Shown here one piece after another: positions 34,900-47,456 of a DNA stretch of 64,000 bases. A model generated the notes under the pieces. The model saw only the letters and a program-made list of their open reading frames with translations, did not search any database and was not told the origin of the DNA. This DNA is from Elmis aenea (Eukaryota > Arthropoda > Insecta > Coleoptera > Elmidae): positions 49,995,924 to 50,059,923 of the forward strand of contig OX393581.1 in assembly GCA_947652605.1 (NCBI GenBank). Reading direction: 5' to 3'. Every line of letters begins with the position of its first letter. Positions within the stretch are counted from its first letter, which is position 1. Position numbers and translations under genes: made by a program.

Positions 34900-36582
34900 T
34901 ATCTTTTGAGTGTGTGTGCTTCTGTAATTATTTTAATTTTTTTTATACCTTGAAAACAAATCAATTATTACAGATGCTTCAGGAAAAGAATTTATTTTAA
35001 TAACAAAAAACATGTTTCGACTCTTAGCTAAACACTATCAACTTTCATGGGTCCGAAATATTTTATTCAAGGCCTGCTTGTGTAAAATTGTGAAGTTTGA
35101 CATCAAAATAAGATAACGAAAAACAACACGTGCTGCTACCACACCGAAGTACTTAAAATCAAACATCTGTACGCAAAGTACAACCCGAGTACGTCTGGCA
35201 ACAATATAATAAAGTATTCATTCGGTTCAATTATGCGAAAGTTTAGCTAATCTAGAGCAATGGTAAAAAAATCAACTTAACTCGATTTTAAGTTAAAATA
35301 TTGCGAAAGAAATTATTTGAATCATATCGTAGCATCAAAAGTTTAAAAATATATTATTGTTTTAATATTAAACACAATTTTTCCAATTATTTATACTATA
35401 TCAATTTATTTCTAAGGAGTTTCTTATTATTGGTTAATAAATAAAATTTCATTTCGAATGCAATGCAATTATTGTGTGACTAAAATATACCTACAATATT
35501 TATGAGGAAAAAAGGTTTCGACCTATTTTCCTTATGTGTATAATAGTGCAATATTTTTTCTTCAAGAAAGATTAAAAATTTCCGATAAAATATAATTAAC
35601 TTTGTCATTATAAACGACAAATTGTGCTTATCTGTCTGACAAAGGCGATATTTTACTGATTAAAGCAGCAATTTTATGCCATTTAAATAAAAATTATGGA
35701 CTAATATACAACTTTAAAATAAAATTAAAACATCAAAGAATCAATTACACCTACCGTATGTTTAATTGAAAGTTATTTCACGTTTATAGATTGATTACAG
35801 GCACGAGCACTGTCACAAAATCGATACACTCAAAGAAACTAAGTATACATATTATTTATTTGCTTAGATTTGGAAATATTCATTGCACACCACACTACAC
35901 TGAATTATTGTTCCACAATTAGTTCATAACTTGAAGAACACTATAGTGTATATATTATGTTGGTTAGCTGATAACTTATCGAAATCTTTACCAAGTATCT
36001 TTACGAAGTAAACAAGAGTTCATCCCTTAATTGAATAAATATTATTAAATCCAGACACAAATACTACCTAAAAGTGTTTGCACAGGAATTGTTCCTCTAA
36101 CAAAAGATATTGACGAATTAATTGTTTGTCGTGATTATCGGCAAAATTTTGCAATAAACACGTCCGTTTTTTTGTTGTATGTGGTTGTAATTGCATAACT
36201 TTATTAAACAAAGCAAATTAGTTTGTCAGAAAAAAAAAACTGATTAATATTTCCTCGAACTGCATTCAAAAACCTAGCAATGAATGTAAAAAGTGGCGAT
36301 TGTTTTCAAAATTGTACATTAAAATGTTTATTAAAATAACCTATTTAAGTTACAAGGGGAAGGCATAAACTAATTTTCGAAACGCATTAGCCTAATGTAC
36401 TTTTTCGATTTGGATTTATATTTTTTTAATTACATGTACTATTTGTTTAGAAACGACGATCAAGCTGTATTTTTTTACAAGAAAAAACACGGTTAGAATT
36501 TTTTAAGATTGTTTTTTAATACGTTCAAATGATTGCCTTTCAGCAAAATATACTTTAACTTTCTTAATATATTCTTTCAGAA
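34900..36582. other. AT-rich intergenic stretch
   Basis: About 1.7 kb. I see no gene, terminal repeats or structured RNA here. Confidence 0.5.
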
Positions 36583-36584
36583 TA

Positions 36585-37851
36585 CGAGGTAGGCGCCAAT
36601 ATTTCCCGGCCTGACATAGATCTAGGGATCGCAGGGGCGGGTTAAATTTTTTTAACACATTGGTTCAAGTCATATTAGCCTTGGAAAAAACAAAAATGGA
36701 TTTCATGTCAATTGTTTTTCTTATAGCTGTCATTCGTTCATCAGAAGTCACGAAAATCGAGCTGTTATAAAATGTTACTCGCGAAGGTCTTTCTCCTCAA
36801 AGCATCAAAGTTCGACTGAATGGGGTGTATGGGGACAATTCCCCGTCTTATTATGTGGTAAAAGATTGGTCAGAACGGTTTGGAATGGGGCAAGAATCCT
36901 TGGAAGATGATGCAAGAACAGGAAGGACTGTGGAAGTGGTGACGGACGACAAGATTGCCCTTGTTGAGGAACTCGTATTAGGCAATCGACGCTTGAAGGT
37001 GAAAAAACTATCAAAAATGTCGGGGCTTTCAGATACAAGCATTCGCCGAATCCTCCACGATCGGTTAAGCATGAATAAAGTTGGTGCAAGGTGGGTCCCC
37101 AAACATCTCTCAGCAGTTCAGCGCCAGCGTCGTGTTGAATGTGCTCGATCCTTTTAGGAGCTCTGTGGAGAAAATCCTGTGGACGCGTTGAAGACAATTG
37201 TTACAGGGGATGAAACTATGGTCCTCTACTATGATCCTTTGTCAAAAACAGAATCGATTGAATGGAGGCGAAAAGCAGAAGCACCGCCAAGAAAGTTCAG
37301 GGTCTGTCAGTCGACAAAAAAGGTGATGGCTACGATCTTTTGGGATTGTGAGATCATTCTTCCAATAGAATTTAAAGAACGCAACACCACAGTCAACAGG
37401 AAATATTATGCAGCACTTCTGCACAAATTGCGACCAAATATTCGGGGAAAAAACGTGGGTAACTGACCAGAGGCGTGCGTTTACTGCAAGACGATACCCC
37501 CGTACACACTGCTGGAATTGTTCAAGCCGCAATTCGTGACTGCGGTTTTGAACAAATCGATCACCCTCCGTGTAGTCCAGATATGGCCCCCAGTGACTAT
37601 TACCTGTTTGGAAATTTGAAAAAGGACCTTCGCGGGCGCCATTTCAGTGACGACCAAGAGGTGAAGGCTGCAGTTTGGGCACATTTTGCAGACAAACCGA
37701 AAACATATTTTTTTAGGGGTATCGAATTGTTGCTAAAACGATGTAATAAGTGCATTGATGGGAGGGGGGATTATATTGAAAAATATAATTTAATTTTGAG
37801 CCTACGCAGTTTCTTTAATAGTCAGGTCGGTAAATTTTGGCGCTCACCTCG
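36585..37851 (+). mobile_element. Full-length but inactive mariner transposon
   Basis: Terminal repeats start CGAGGTAGGCGCCAATATTT on the left and CGAGGTGAGCGCCAAAATTT (reverse complement) on the right, both flanked by TA. The length of 1267 bp is typical of mariner. The single transposase gene is broken. Confidence 0.95.
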
Positions 37852-37873
37852 TACTTGCAAAATAAAGTATTAA
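36696..37873 (+). pseudogene. Mariner transposase pseudogene (DD34D)
   Basis: Mariner transposase cuts and pastes the element at TA sites. The helix-turn-helix region (SPSYYVVKDWSERF; LSDTSIRRILHDRLSMNK) and WVPKHL linker are readable. The catalytic triad is still in place: D in TGDET (37209-37211), D in LLQDDTPVH (37490-37492) and D in APSDYYLF (37595-37597), 34 residues after the second. The gene is broken by stops at 36768 and 37155 and by a stop with frame change near 37464, after which the frame resumes at about 37475. The frame runs past the right terminal repeat at 37851. Confidence 0.93.
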
Positions 37874-38930
37874 TTTCCACCTTGGACAAGAACATTTCTT
37901 CTAAGTTAAAAAAATAACCAAAAATCGCGGATTACCAAGTCAGGTGATTGCGGTGGAGAGTAAAAGATACTGGACGAGAAGACCTATCGTAATGAATTAT
38001 TTTAAAACAATTATTACTCAAAACTTTCTTTCAACATTTTGAGTTTACATGTTTTAATATTAATTATTTTCACTAATTATGTATTTTTTACACGTTTTCA
38101 ACTTTATATTGTCACTTCCGTTGCCATTACAATTAATTACTGCTACGTGCCGAATGCGCATATCTACAAAACATGATAATAATATTCTTAATGTAGAACA
38201 ATATCGACAATTGACAATCAAACCACATGCGATAAATAATAACAAAAGAAAAAATACTGACTAGCTTCTACTACTTATTGCGTATTTTCTGAAATCGTGA
38301 TAATTTGCAACTTTTATAAGTGCTAAACAGTATCTATTTAATGACTACAGTAAAAATCACTATGAAAATTATTTATTTAAAATCGTGGTTTAAAAATAAA
38401 AATTATGGTAACATTTGCCTATCAGTAAATACATTTTTGTGGTTTAAGCCATTAAGGCCCTAAGGTTGTCTTCATGGCCTACATTGAATTTTTTTCAAAA
38501 TTGATATTTAAATAAAACTCTCAATTACATTAAGCGAAATATTTGACCTACTGACCATATTCGATTAAAGCTTATCTGAACTATTAACAAATTACGATAA
38601 AATCTTTATAATTATTAATTACAACATAGTTCTCGAAAATAAATACCTATAACTTAAAATACAATATTTAATCGCCCAGTTTTGATTGTACAGAATTTAT
38701 TTTAGGTGGGCATAGGTAACGTAAGACAAAATTTAAATAACTTAAGTCACACAAACATAATAAGCAAAGAAAACAATACAATTTTACTTGATGATACTTC
38801 TCAAAACATAATAAAATTTTAAAACTGTGTGATAATAGATAACGTCGTACCAGGCTTATCACGAATAATATTTTTAAAACACGTATCCAATTTGTAAATA
38901 ATTTCAAGTGTCCATAGTAATCGTTCCAAG
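37854..38930. other. AT-rich stretch, no gene seen
   Basis: About 1.1 kb with short chance reading frames only. Confidence 0.5.
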
Positions 38931-39319
38931 AGCAGGGGCGTAGCTACTGTTCAGGAAATGTGTGCAAAAATACAAGGGGCCCTACTTCACCAGCGTCCTC
39001 AAACAGATGCAAGTAGGGGCCTAAATAGAGACGCAACATGTAAAGATTTTTTTTTTTCACAGAGCTTTTTAACAGCTGGGTACAAGACATCTACAATTAA
39101 CAACGAACTCTTCTTCCTGGCAGAAATTAATGTTAAATCCACTACAAAAGCAGGCGAAGCGCCTGGAATAATGAAGCAAATGATTTAATTTTCATTTGTA
39201 CATTTTTGAAAATTCTGCTTCAAAACTTCTACATGTACATGATTAGATATATGTTATTAAAATGATACGTTAAGACAGTTAAGTGAAAAAAACAATGGAA
39301 CTACGCGAAAATATGAAGG

Positions 39320-39469
39320 AAAATGAAGATGGAGGGAAAAAGAAATAGAGGAAGACCATGAATAAAGTGGGAAAAAGAAGTGAGGCAGAGACTAGAAGAA
39401 AAAGGAGTCAGCTGGAGAGATGTGCCACAATTAGCTAACGATAGGCAGGAGTGGAGAAACAACACATAA
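39320..39469 (+). pseudogene. LINE reverse-transcriptase 3' end fragment
   Basis: Reads KRNRGRP-stop-IKWEKEVRQRLEEKGVSWRDVP then NDRQEWRNNT. This matches the GRPRxxW...W...A.DR..WR ending typical of RTE/CR1-like non-LTR polyproteins. One internal stop and no upstream domains: a truncated dead copy. Confidence 0.7.
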
Positions 39470-40171
39470 ATAGAAAAGCATACCTCGACACCGAAAGGTA
39501 CAAGAGGAACCGATTAAGAAGAAAAAGAAAATTATTTAACCATTTTTTTGTTATACCCATTTAAAATTTATTTTAATAAAACTTTCTTGTCCAAGGCTCA
39601 AAAAAATTAGCCACGCCACTGCCCAGTGGTTATTATTATGATACAGCATATCTGTTTTACAAAAATATCTGAACCTTCAGACTAGGTTTGTTTGCGATAA
39701 ACATGCCAAAACTACGTAAACCGTAAGGTTAATGACCTCATTACGGTCGAATGGTACAAGGAAATAGTAAAAGATAAATCACAAATAGGTACAATGTATG
39801 TATTTGGGTTTTTCGGACGGCTATCGCGCCCACGTTATTAAAATAATAGAATTTGTAATCTATTTGAGTAACGGTAAATAAACGCAAAGTTTAAAAAATA
39901 AAACACTCAACACTAAACATAAAACTAACCAAGTTTGAAGTTCACCCAAATATTATTAATCCTCAGACACATGTGCACATGTTTGAAAACTACAACATTG
40001 AATTCTTCAAAAATAAGGTCAAACATTTCGAATTCCGTTTAACAATTTAAAAATTGGTTCTTTTCCAGTCCACAAGCAACAGAATTAGATTTGAGTTAGT
40101 GCTATGTTTTGGACATCACACATATTTGTCTTTTAAAAACAAGGATTTCTATTTTTACTGACTGTAAAAAA
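39470..40171. other. AT-rich stretch with hAT-like terminal traces
   Basis: The motif CAGGGGCGTAGCTA near 38934 and AGCCACGCCACTG near 39602 look like a weak pair of hAT-type terminal repeats bracketing the LINE fragment, but I find no matching 8-bp duplication. Confidence 0.4.
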
Positions 40172-40740
40172 CAGGGGTTTGGAGCAGTCCAATTTTTTAG
40201 TTGCTCCGCTCCGCTCCGCTTCGGCATCAAGATGCCTGCTCACGCTCCGCTCCCGCTCCGCTCCGCGCTCCGAATATTAATAAAATCATTTTTTTATTTA
40301 AAAATTTGTTTTTAAAAACAAGGCTAAAATTTTATGAGATATGTGCAAATGGACCAAAAATTACAATATTTGACCCTAAGAAACAAGTGAAGTTAAATAA
40401 ATGAACCAATTATTGATCTTCAAAAGTTAAAAAAAAAGTTCTTTAAAATTTTTCAAAATTCAAATACAAAATAATGAAAATTAATATTCAGAAAAGTTAC
40501 ATTATAATAATTTTGCCTCCAAAAAAATCAAATTTAGTTTATTTATAATTTTATTAAATACTATACCCATGAGAAAAAAAAATAAAAAAAATTAAAAAAA
40601 AAAAAATTGTAGTTTATAATAGTGAAGTGGAGCAGTGGAGCAATCAAAATTATTTGCTCCGGGCTCCGCTCCCGCTCCGGGCAAAAACCCATTGCTCCAC
40701 TGCTCCGCGCTCCAGCTCCGCGCTCCGCTCCAAACCCCTT
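40172..40740. mobile_element. hAT-type MITE, second copy, expanded GCTCCG runs
   Basis: Same termini as 3321-3692 (CAGGGGTTTGGAGCAGTCC on the left, GCTCCAAACCCCT on the right) with longer tandem GCTCCG/CGCTCC tracts near both ends and a longer AT-rich middle. The flanking duplication is obscured by A-rich sequence. Confidence 0.8.
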
Positions 40741-43700
40741 AAAAAAAACTAGGTAAAACAATTTAATGTCGAACAAGAAGTTGTAAACACACTAAATAAA
40801 TTTTATTTGTCTCGATAAGAAATAACTAGACGAAGACTTGTAGACAGGTAATTTATTTTTGTTATTGTTAGAGAATGCGACGCCGATTTTAGAAATGAAA
40901 TCGATACTTTGAACATACAAGTTATGTTGCAATAAAATGTATTGTGACACCCTGCCTGGGATCAATTATTTTATTTTACCTCAGTGTTGATTCATTTACT
41001 TTTAAATGAATAACATTGGAACAAATGCTAACGCATCTAAAACATGTAACAAGTCATAAGGGCCAAGTTGTGAGGATTTCAATTTTAGTAAAACATTAAC
41101 GTTAAAATAAAACGGTCATAACTTGAGTTCTACAACGTCCGTATACAAATAATTTGTTGATAAATTTTTATATCATAAGTAGAACAAACTACTCGCACAA
41201 ATATGCGCTTATAGGAAATAATGGCAGAGATGCAACTACAATAAAAAAGGGCTAGCCACAGGGAACTTAAAATCTTGGGACAGTCGCGCTGGGGTAGTTA
41301 AGAAGCAACCACAGAGAAATGTACAGCCGGTCGAAAAATAAAGGAGTTTGTTGTTAAAATTGTTGTTTTATTTGTTTCCTAATGTGTAATAATTGCTCTG
41401 GACCAGTGTACTACGTAAAACAACGTTTGAGGGTCCAACCATCAAACAAAGACGATCACGAGCCATAATTAACAACGATAAATATAAGAGTAATAAGTAC
41501 TCTTCCCCAACAGTGTACAGTACGGTCCGTCACAGTACGCACATTAAAATAATTTTTAATCACTAAAGAAACTAAGAACACTGACTGTTGATTTGTTAGT
41601 TTGGTACATATTAAAAAAATTACAACTCACTGTTCAACGAATCTTAATATTGTCGGGTCTCTAGATCGTTAAAAAATATAATTTATGAAGCAACGTGCCC
41701 AAAGCAAGCTCGATATTTAAATAAACGATTTTATGATTTCATTGTTCACTGCATATGGTTTTAATTACAACAATAATAGAAACTGCGTGTAACGTCAACT
41801 ACAAACAAGCTATTAAAATATTTGAAGACCAGTAACTGAACAACATTTTGCGTTAAATTAACACAATATTTATCGCAGAAGACATTGCTACCCTTAAAAA
41901 AGTGGGTTGGATATACAAACAACTTATATTAATTTCTACTTTTCTGAAATTTTTGCAAAGCAGTTTTGCGCCACAATTACAGAAAATGAAATTTTGTCTG
42001 TTTAATAAACTGTCTTATCTCTGTTATTGTTGTAAATATAAAAACAAATATGTGAAGATTATTTTTAGATATTTTTATGTAAAATTCGATACTAAAAAAA
42101 AAAAATTACGCCTGCCGTTACAGTCGGAATCAGCAGTTTTAGTATCCTTGTTTTGACGTTTCATAACCATTTTTTTAAATTTCACAAAACTAGCAACTTT
42201 CTCTGTTTCAAGTGTTATACATTGTCGAATTCAGACTAAAATGCTGTACAAATTGGCGTTAAAATCAGATATAGCGTCCATAAGAAAAAATTTACCTGAT
42301 GATGTTTAAAAAAAGCGAAACGTCGCATGGAAAATATAATTGGGGATTTTTATTCTTGCAAAAAGTGGCTATGGAAAAGTTTTTACAGAAATGAAATTCG
42401 ACATCAACTGAAAAAGTTACGGGCAAAAAACAAAAATCCACTTTTTTACTTTTGCCCCCATATCTCAAAAACTAAAAAAGCTAGATAAGTTCTGTTTGCG
42501 TCAAATTATTAAGCACCTGAATATACAACTTTGCCCTAATTTAACCGAAGTCGTAACTCTTACCGTTTACGAGATCCCCATAGTGGCCCTCGATAAACGA
42601 GAACTCTGTATTTGGAATGACAAAAAAATAAAGAATTTAAACAGGCCACAGTCAACTATAGCTTTCATTTAAAAAAAGGTAAGTTCGTGTCATAACTTTT
42701 TAACAGCGAACGTAAAAAAATTTTTTTAGTATCATCGAATTTTACATAAAATTATTTAAAAATAATCTTTATACATTTTTTCGATATTTACAACAACAAC
42801 GGAGATATGACACATTATAAATATGACCAAAAAAACATTTTTTTGCCAATAACTCGAAAACCGGAAATGATAAAATATTTTTTTAAACGGTTTTGAGATT
42901 ATCTTAAAAAACTGCACATTTTTGGTAATTTAACCGTTTCTCTATCTTGACTAAGTATTAAGCGAGATACCCATGTAATCCCATCGAATTTGGACCACCC
43001 TGTAACACGTAATTTTTCATTTTTATTCTTGTCGGGAAGTAATCAAAACCAATTCATTTTGCTATAGCACGGCCGACAAATTTAACGCAACACTCGATTT
43101 TATTTCGAGTTTCACGCTAAAACGAAAAAAACACAAAAACTCACCTAGTTAAAGAAAAGTCGGAAGCGGAATTACCACAACATTCCATGTTGTGAAAGTC
43201 CCATTATCAAAATGGTTCAATTATATGATTTAACGCTCTGTTTTTACGAGGAAATCAAAAACAGTCACTACAAAATTATTTTGTGCTGTCCACTGAAATG
43301 TTTAAACACTAACGCACGAAGCGTTCAATTAGAATAACTTCTTAATTACCTACCTACAGTTTTACCGGTTATCAATTGTTTTTTTTTTACGGACGATAAA
43401 AATTAGCGATACAACACTCCATTGCTAGCAACGAATACCTGTGATTAAGGAATTAACAGTTGTCTAAACAATTCGGTTACGAGAACGCGAACATCTAAAC
43501 AAACGATGTTGTGTTTATGAAGCGCCGCTGAAATACTAATAAAACCAGAATGAAAAATATATTAAGACGTTTTCTCCTAACAACCACGCGTGAAGCGATC
43601 CGCTCAGTTATGTTCCGTGAATAGTGGGCGCAGAAACTAAAATGTATAATTATTATCATCGCACACTGTAATCACAGTTTCAATTGAGAAAGTAGCAAAA

Positions 43701-44154
43701 CTATTTTGAATATATCACAGTTTCTTATACAGACTGTTGTATAAATCTGGGCTTAAACCAAGTTAATAATGAAGGTACCCCCACTAAATATTTAATTTTA
43801 ATCATTGTACATATTTTCAGCCCAATATAACAATAGATAATTTTCAAGATGCCCTTAAAGTGCCCACAAAATATAAATTTAAAAAAATGTACGAATTTTC
43901 AAGTACTTAAAAATTAGTTATTTTAAACGAACTAATTTAGGTCAAATCTGCCTTCAATACAATCTTCAGAGCGGTTTCAAAATTTTTCGCTCCAAGTATA
44001 GTCAGCGTCAAGTTTAATGGCGAGCGGTGGGGGGTGTTTTCGCGCAGCAGACTCTACAATATGGTCAACGAAGCTTAAAACCAGCATTGGCGGGTATACC
44101 TATACATACAACTAAATATGAAGGTGTGCTTAATTCCAATTGTGTTAAGTGTGA
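40741..44154. other. Gene-free AT-rich region with scattered element ends
   Basis: About 3.4 kb without a supportable exon. A mosaic of CAGGGTG-family pieces occupies about 42400-43010 (GAGATCCCCATAGTGG and ACCACCCTGTA blocks). The slightly GC-richer patch near 43500-43640 could be a promoter or non-coding exon, but nothing confirms it. Confidence 0.45.
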
Positions 44155-44337
44155 TATGTGAATACGCTTGGAAAAAGCATTCGATAAAATCAAAAGAAAA
44201 GACGTATGGAGGGGCCTAATAAAGAAGGAAATGGAAATAGAAAATCGACATAATAAAAGCGATGTACAAAAAATACGGTAAATATTGTAAGAACCCAGAA
44301 TGAAGAATCGGCAGAGTTTAAAACAAAAGAGGACATT
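44155..44337 (+). pseudogene. LINE reverse-transcriptase domain fragment
   Basis: Frame-broken peptide similar to the reverse-transcriptase block around EKAFDKIKRKDVWRGLIKK, IKAMYKKYGK and EFKTKEG, as in RTE-like LINEs. It is cut off sharply where the palindromic element copy begins. Confidence 0.65.
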
Positions 44338-45062
44338 CTGGTGTTATTTGCTGCTATTTATGCTGTGTATCTACAGCTCTTAAGAAATATGTATTTTTAG
44401 TGGCATAATAGTGGAAATTGTGCCGATTAACTGTTCTGGTTGACAGTTCATACAATATTTTTTTTTGAATTTTCAAAGGCTACTACAGATATTTTAGGTA
44501 AAATACTCGCAAGTCGCAAATAAACATAAGAAACGAAATAACTTCAAAAATATTATATTTAGACATAAAACATGCTTTTACAACTTCGAAAGATAATTAA
44601 ATTTTCTACAAGAAAATGTAAAAATATATAGGGAGTTCCATTTAAAAAAAAAATTTATATGCGTTTAACGTTTAGCGAAATGGATCGAGTATAACGAACA
44701 CCCTGTATATTATTATAAAAATGTAACTAGTCAACAATCACTATGACACTATTGTCTAATAAATTACCAGAGTAAATTGCTCTGGTGTTGTTATGTTAAT
44801 AAATATAAATATTTTTATAACAACCTACAATATTTTTGAAAGAGAATTTAATTTTACATCCAAAATTTACAAAATATACAGGATGCTCCATATAGAAAAA
44901 CAATGTTTTGTATCAGTGCGCAAAAACAAAACACTGTGTATAGCTGGAAATAATTTTAGCTTATGTGGTAAATTATTACAAACAACTTTTACATTCAGCT
45001 TTTTTTAATATTATTACTAATAACAGAGCTATCGAATAATTCGTCTTGGCTGGGACACCCTG
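44338..45062. mobile_element. Half-copy of the 33346-34897 palindromic element
   Basis: Runs from the central loop (GGTGTTATTTGCTGC, TGCTGTGTATCTAC) to the outer end GGGACACCCTG followed by TA. It includes the inner-end motif AACACCCTG near 44697-44705. The left half is missing. Confidence 0.85.
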
Positions 45063-45225
45063 TATATTATATGTTTGTATATTTTACTTATAAATGCTAT
45101 TTTTGGGTACGTTTATCATTAAAAATTTAAAAAAGTTGGCCTATGGCACTGTTACCCGGGGGCTACCGCCCCCCTGGGCCCCCACAACTATTTCTTGCAA
45201 TTCACTTTTTGTGTTTTTTAGCCCC

Positions 45226-45415
45226 CAGAGGCGGATTAAAGTCGATTGAGGCCCCGAGCGCAGAAGAAAATATTGGGCCCCTTAAAAAAGAGAGAGAGGG
45301 AGACCGGGAAAATAAAAATTCATGTAAACCATATTTTTAAATAAATGATGATGGGGTTTTGCGGGCCCCTTTAGAAGTCGGGGCCCAGGGCGCGCGCCCT
45401 GACTTCCCGCCTCTG
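45226..45415. mobile_element. 190-bp hAT-like MITE
   Basis: Ends CAGAGGCGG and CCGCCTCTG, flanked by TTAGCCCC and CTAGCCCC (7 of 8 bases match). The interior is rich in GGGCCC tracts. No coding capacity. Confidence 0.78.
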
Positions 45416-45558
45416 CTAGCCCCCCTAGATCATTTTCTAATTTTAACATTACCATGCCCCGTTTCAAAGACCTCATGACTAAATAAAAAAAAAACTCTTA
45501 AAACTAGGCAATATCAGTTTTAATAGCGCTGAAAATCGCTTAACTTTAGGGGTTAACA

Positions 45559-45813
45559 CAGTGGTTTCCAACCTGGGGGGCACGAGACTATTGCAAGAGG
45601 GGCGCGCAGCTGTTTTCAAAATATCATTTTTAAAATCAAACAAAAAGAACTTTATTTATTCAGAATATTATGGTATTGTGTTTTGTGGTTCATTAACTAA
45701 TTATTATATTAGGACAGTATTTATGAAATTAGTTTGTTACGAATAGTGAGGGGGGCGCAACAATTTTTTTATGAAAAAGGGGGTCGGAGGTACAAAAAGG
45801 TTGGAAACCACTG
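45559..45813. mobile_element. 255-bp hAT MITE with perfect 8-bp duplication
   Basis: Ends CAGTGGTTTCCAACCT and AGGTTGGAAACCACTG, flanked by GGTTAACA on both sides (45551-45558 and 45814-45821). CAGTGGTTCCCAACC-like ends are classic for hAT MITEs. Confidence 0.92.
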
Positions 45814-46244
45814 GGTTAACACATATGCTAACATTCAATTTTCCTTTGTGCAATTGGACCTACAACCTTTGTCAAAATTTGGTTGACTAAATATATTTTT
45901 TTTAGATAAAGACGCGGTAAAAGAGTAAATACGAATAGTTTTTAAACACACTACGTAAAGAGTGTAAAGTCTGTTCACATACAGAACGATCTATCACAAA
46001 TTTTAGTTTTAAAATAAAATAAATCGTCCAATAGCGCTAAATACTGAATGAGCGCTTTTTTTAAACATCCCTGACAAAAACAATCGATTGAAATTGGCCG
46101 GTATTGTAGGGCGCTACATTCCGAAAATTTCGCGCTAACGTCAAAACCACATAACCTCAAAAGTTGTTTACGTTTAAATTAAAAAATGAACAAAAATTGT
46201 TTGAAAATCTTATTAATATAGTGGTGGATCTGCAGTGTATAGCC

Positions 46245-47456
46245 ATGTCTTTAAAAGCACACAAAGAATTAGAAACGAAAGTAAACGAACAACTCTATAA
46301 CAACATTTTACTTCTTACAAAGATATACCCTCCGGTAGAGGAATTTAAAAATGTATTTAGAGAAAACATGTTTATAAAAAACAACAAGGCCGCATTTCAC
46401 CAGGTGGTGTATTATTTACTAAGTATTTTGGACCCGGAAAAAATTAAACAGAAGGTTCCTACGTGGCCGCTCTACGAAGTTCGGTTAGAAAACCAGTTCA
46501 GGAACGAAGTAATGAAATATATTAACGAGTTAAACTCTACTTACGAATATGCTAATATACCGCAAATCATGACATCACACCTAATATCGCCTGGAGGTTT
46601 TAAATTTGTTAAATTCATGTTAAAATTGTCGCAGCTCGTATTATTCGAACATTTACAAAAGCACAACGCTATGGAAAACAAGATATTTTATCCTACTAAA
46701 CCGTCCAAAAATAATACAGTCACAACTTTACGCTGTAATCAGCTGCACCAAGTAACGAAACACATCAACAACGACATTCAACATATAACGAATAATTTCG
46801 AACAAAAATTCGCCCAACTTCAGATCCAAGCTGATAACATCGTGAAAGAACAAGAAACGTTAAATAAGGAACTCAACGAAATTAAAATAAGTTTTGAACA
46901 TTTAAAAAGTGATTTTAAAAATAAATTTCCCAACTGTGATCTTGAAGCTGCACTCGATTTACGATTGCAAGAGCTACAGGAAAATGTACGAATACTTAAG
47001 ACTCAGAGAGACGAATTCAAAAAATTGCAAGATCTCGTCACGTATATAAGCAACAAAGGAGTTTGTCTGGAATACAATAAGGAAAATTTCGAAGTTCCTG
47101 ATGGTATTTCCCATATAATCGAAAAAGATGACACATTAGATCTCATTCACTTAGTCAAATCTTTTAATATCTTTATGAATTGTTCTCGACTTGAAATATG
47201 CGAGGTCAATAAAGATACTATAACTCATAATTTGGATCAAGTTAACGCGATTATCGACAAGCTCAAAAACTTAAATGAAAACTATGATAAAATTCATAGC
47301 AAGTTTAACAAACTTTCAATTAAATTGCAAGAAACTGTGGATGTTCCCGTTACCAATCAAAACAAATTCAAACATTTATTAGTGAATAATGGATTGTATG
47401 AGGACACTATGCTAGCGGTGCCTTTAGAATTAACACCAAATAATCTCACAGACTAA
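46245..47456 (+). CDS. HAUS6: HAUS augmin-like complex subunit 6
   Basis: HAUS6 (fly Dgt6) is part of augmin, which recruits gamma-tubulin to spindle microtubules for branching nucleation. A single exon encodes 403 aa from the ATG at 46245; an in-frame stop lies upstream, and frame extension 5' of this ATG contains no other ATG. The N-terminal HAUS6_N domain shows NVFRENMFIKNNKAAFHQVVYYLLSILDPEKIKQ then WPLYEVRLENQFRNEVMKYINELN, matching the conserved F-KPNKxAF---xYFL--xLD and CWP--D-xxExxFR pattern. A long coiled coil follows (about residues 165-270). It is far shorter than vertebrate HAUS6 (about 950 aa), lacking most of the disordered C-terminus, and is intronless, unlike most neighbours. 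Confidence 0.82.
   Translation: MSLKAHKELETKVNEQLYNNILLLTKIYPPVEEFKNVFRENMFIKNNKAAFHQVVYYLLSILDPEKIKQKVPTWPLYEVRLENQFRNEVMKYINELNSTYEYANIPQIMTSHLISPGGFKFVKFMLKLSQLVLFEHLQKHNAMENKIFYPTKPSKNNTVTTLRCNQLHQVTKHINNDIQHITNNFEQKFAQLQIQADNIVKEQETLNKELNEIKISFEHLKSDFKNKFPNCDLEAALDLRLQELQENVRILKTQRDEFKKLQDLVTYISNKGVCLEYNKENFEVPDGISHIIEKDDTLDLIHLVKSFNIFMNCSRLEICEVNKDTITHNLDQVNAIIDKLKNLNENYDKIHSKFNKLSIKLQETVDVPVTNQNKFKHLLVNNGLYEDTMLAVPLELTPNNLTD

Noticed and set aside
40109..40776. Arg/Ser/Pro-rich frames around the GCTCCG tract
   Set aside because: Translations of simple repeats within a hAT MITE.
45143..45476. Pro/Gly-rich frames near the GGGCCC tracts
   Set aside because: They lie across a hAT-like MITE with short GC-rich runs and have no domain.
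46164..46244. Longer HAUS6 starting at 46164
   Set aside because: That position is TTG, not ATG; the first in-frame ATG is 46245.
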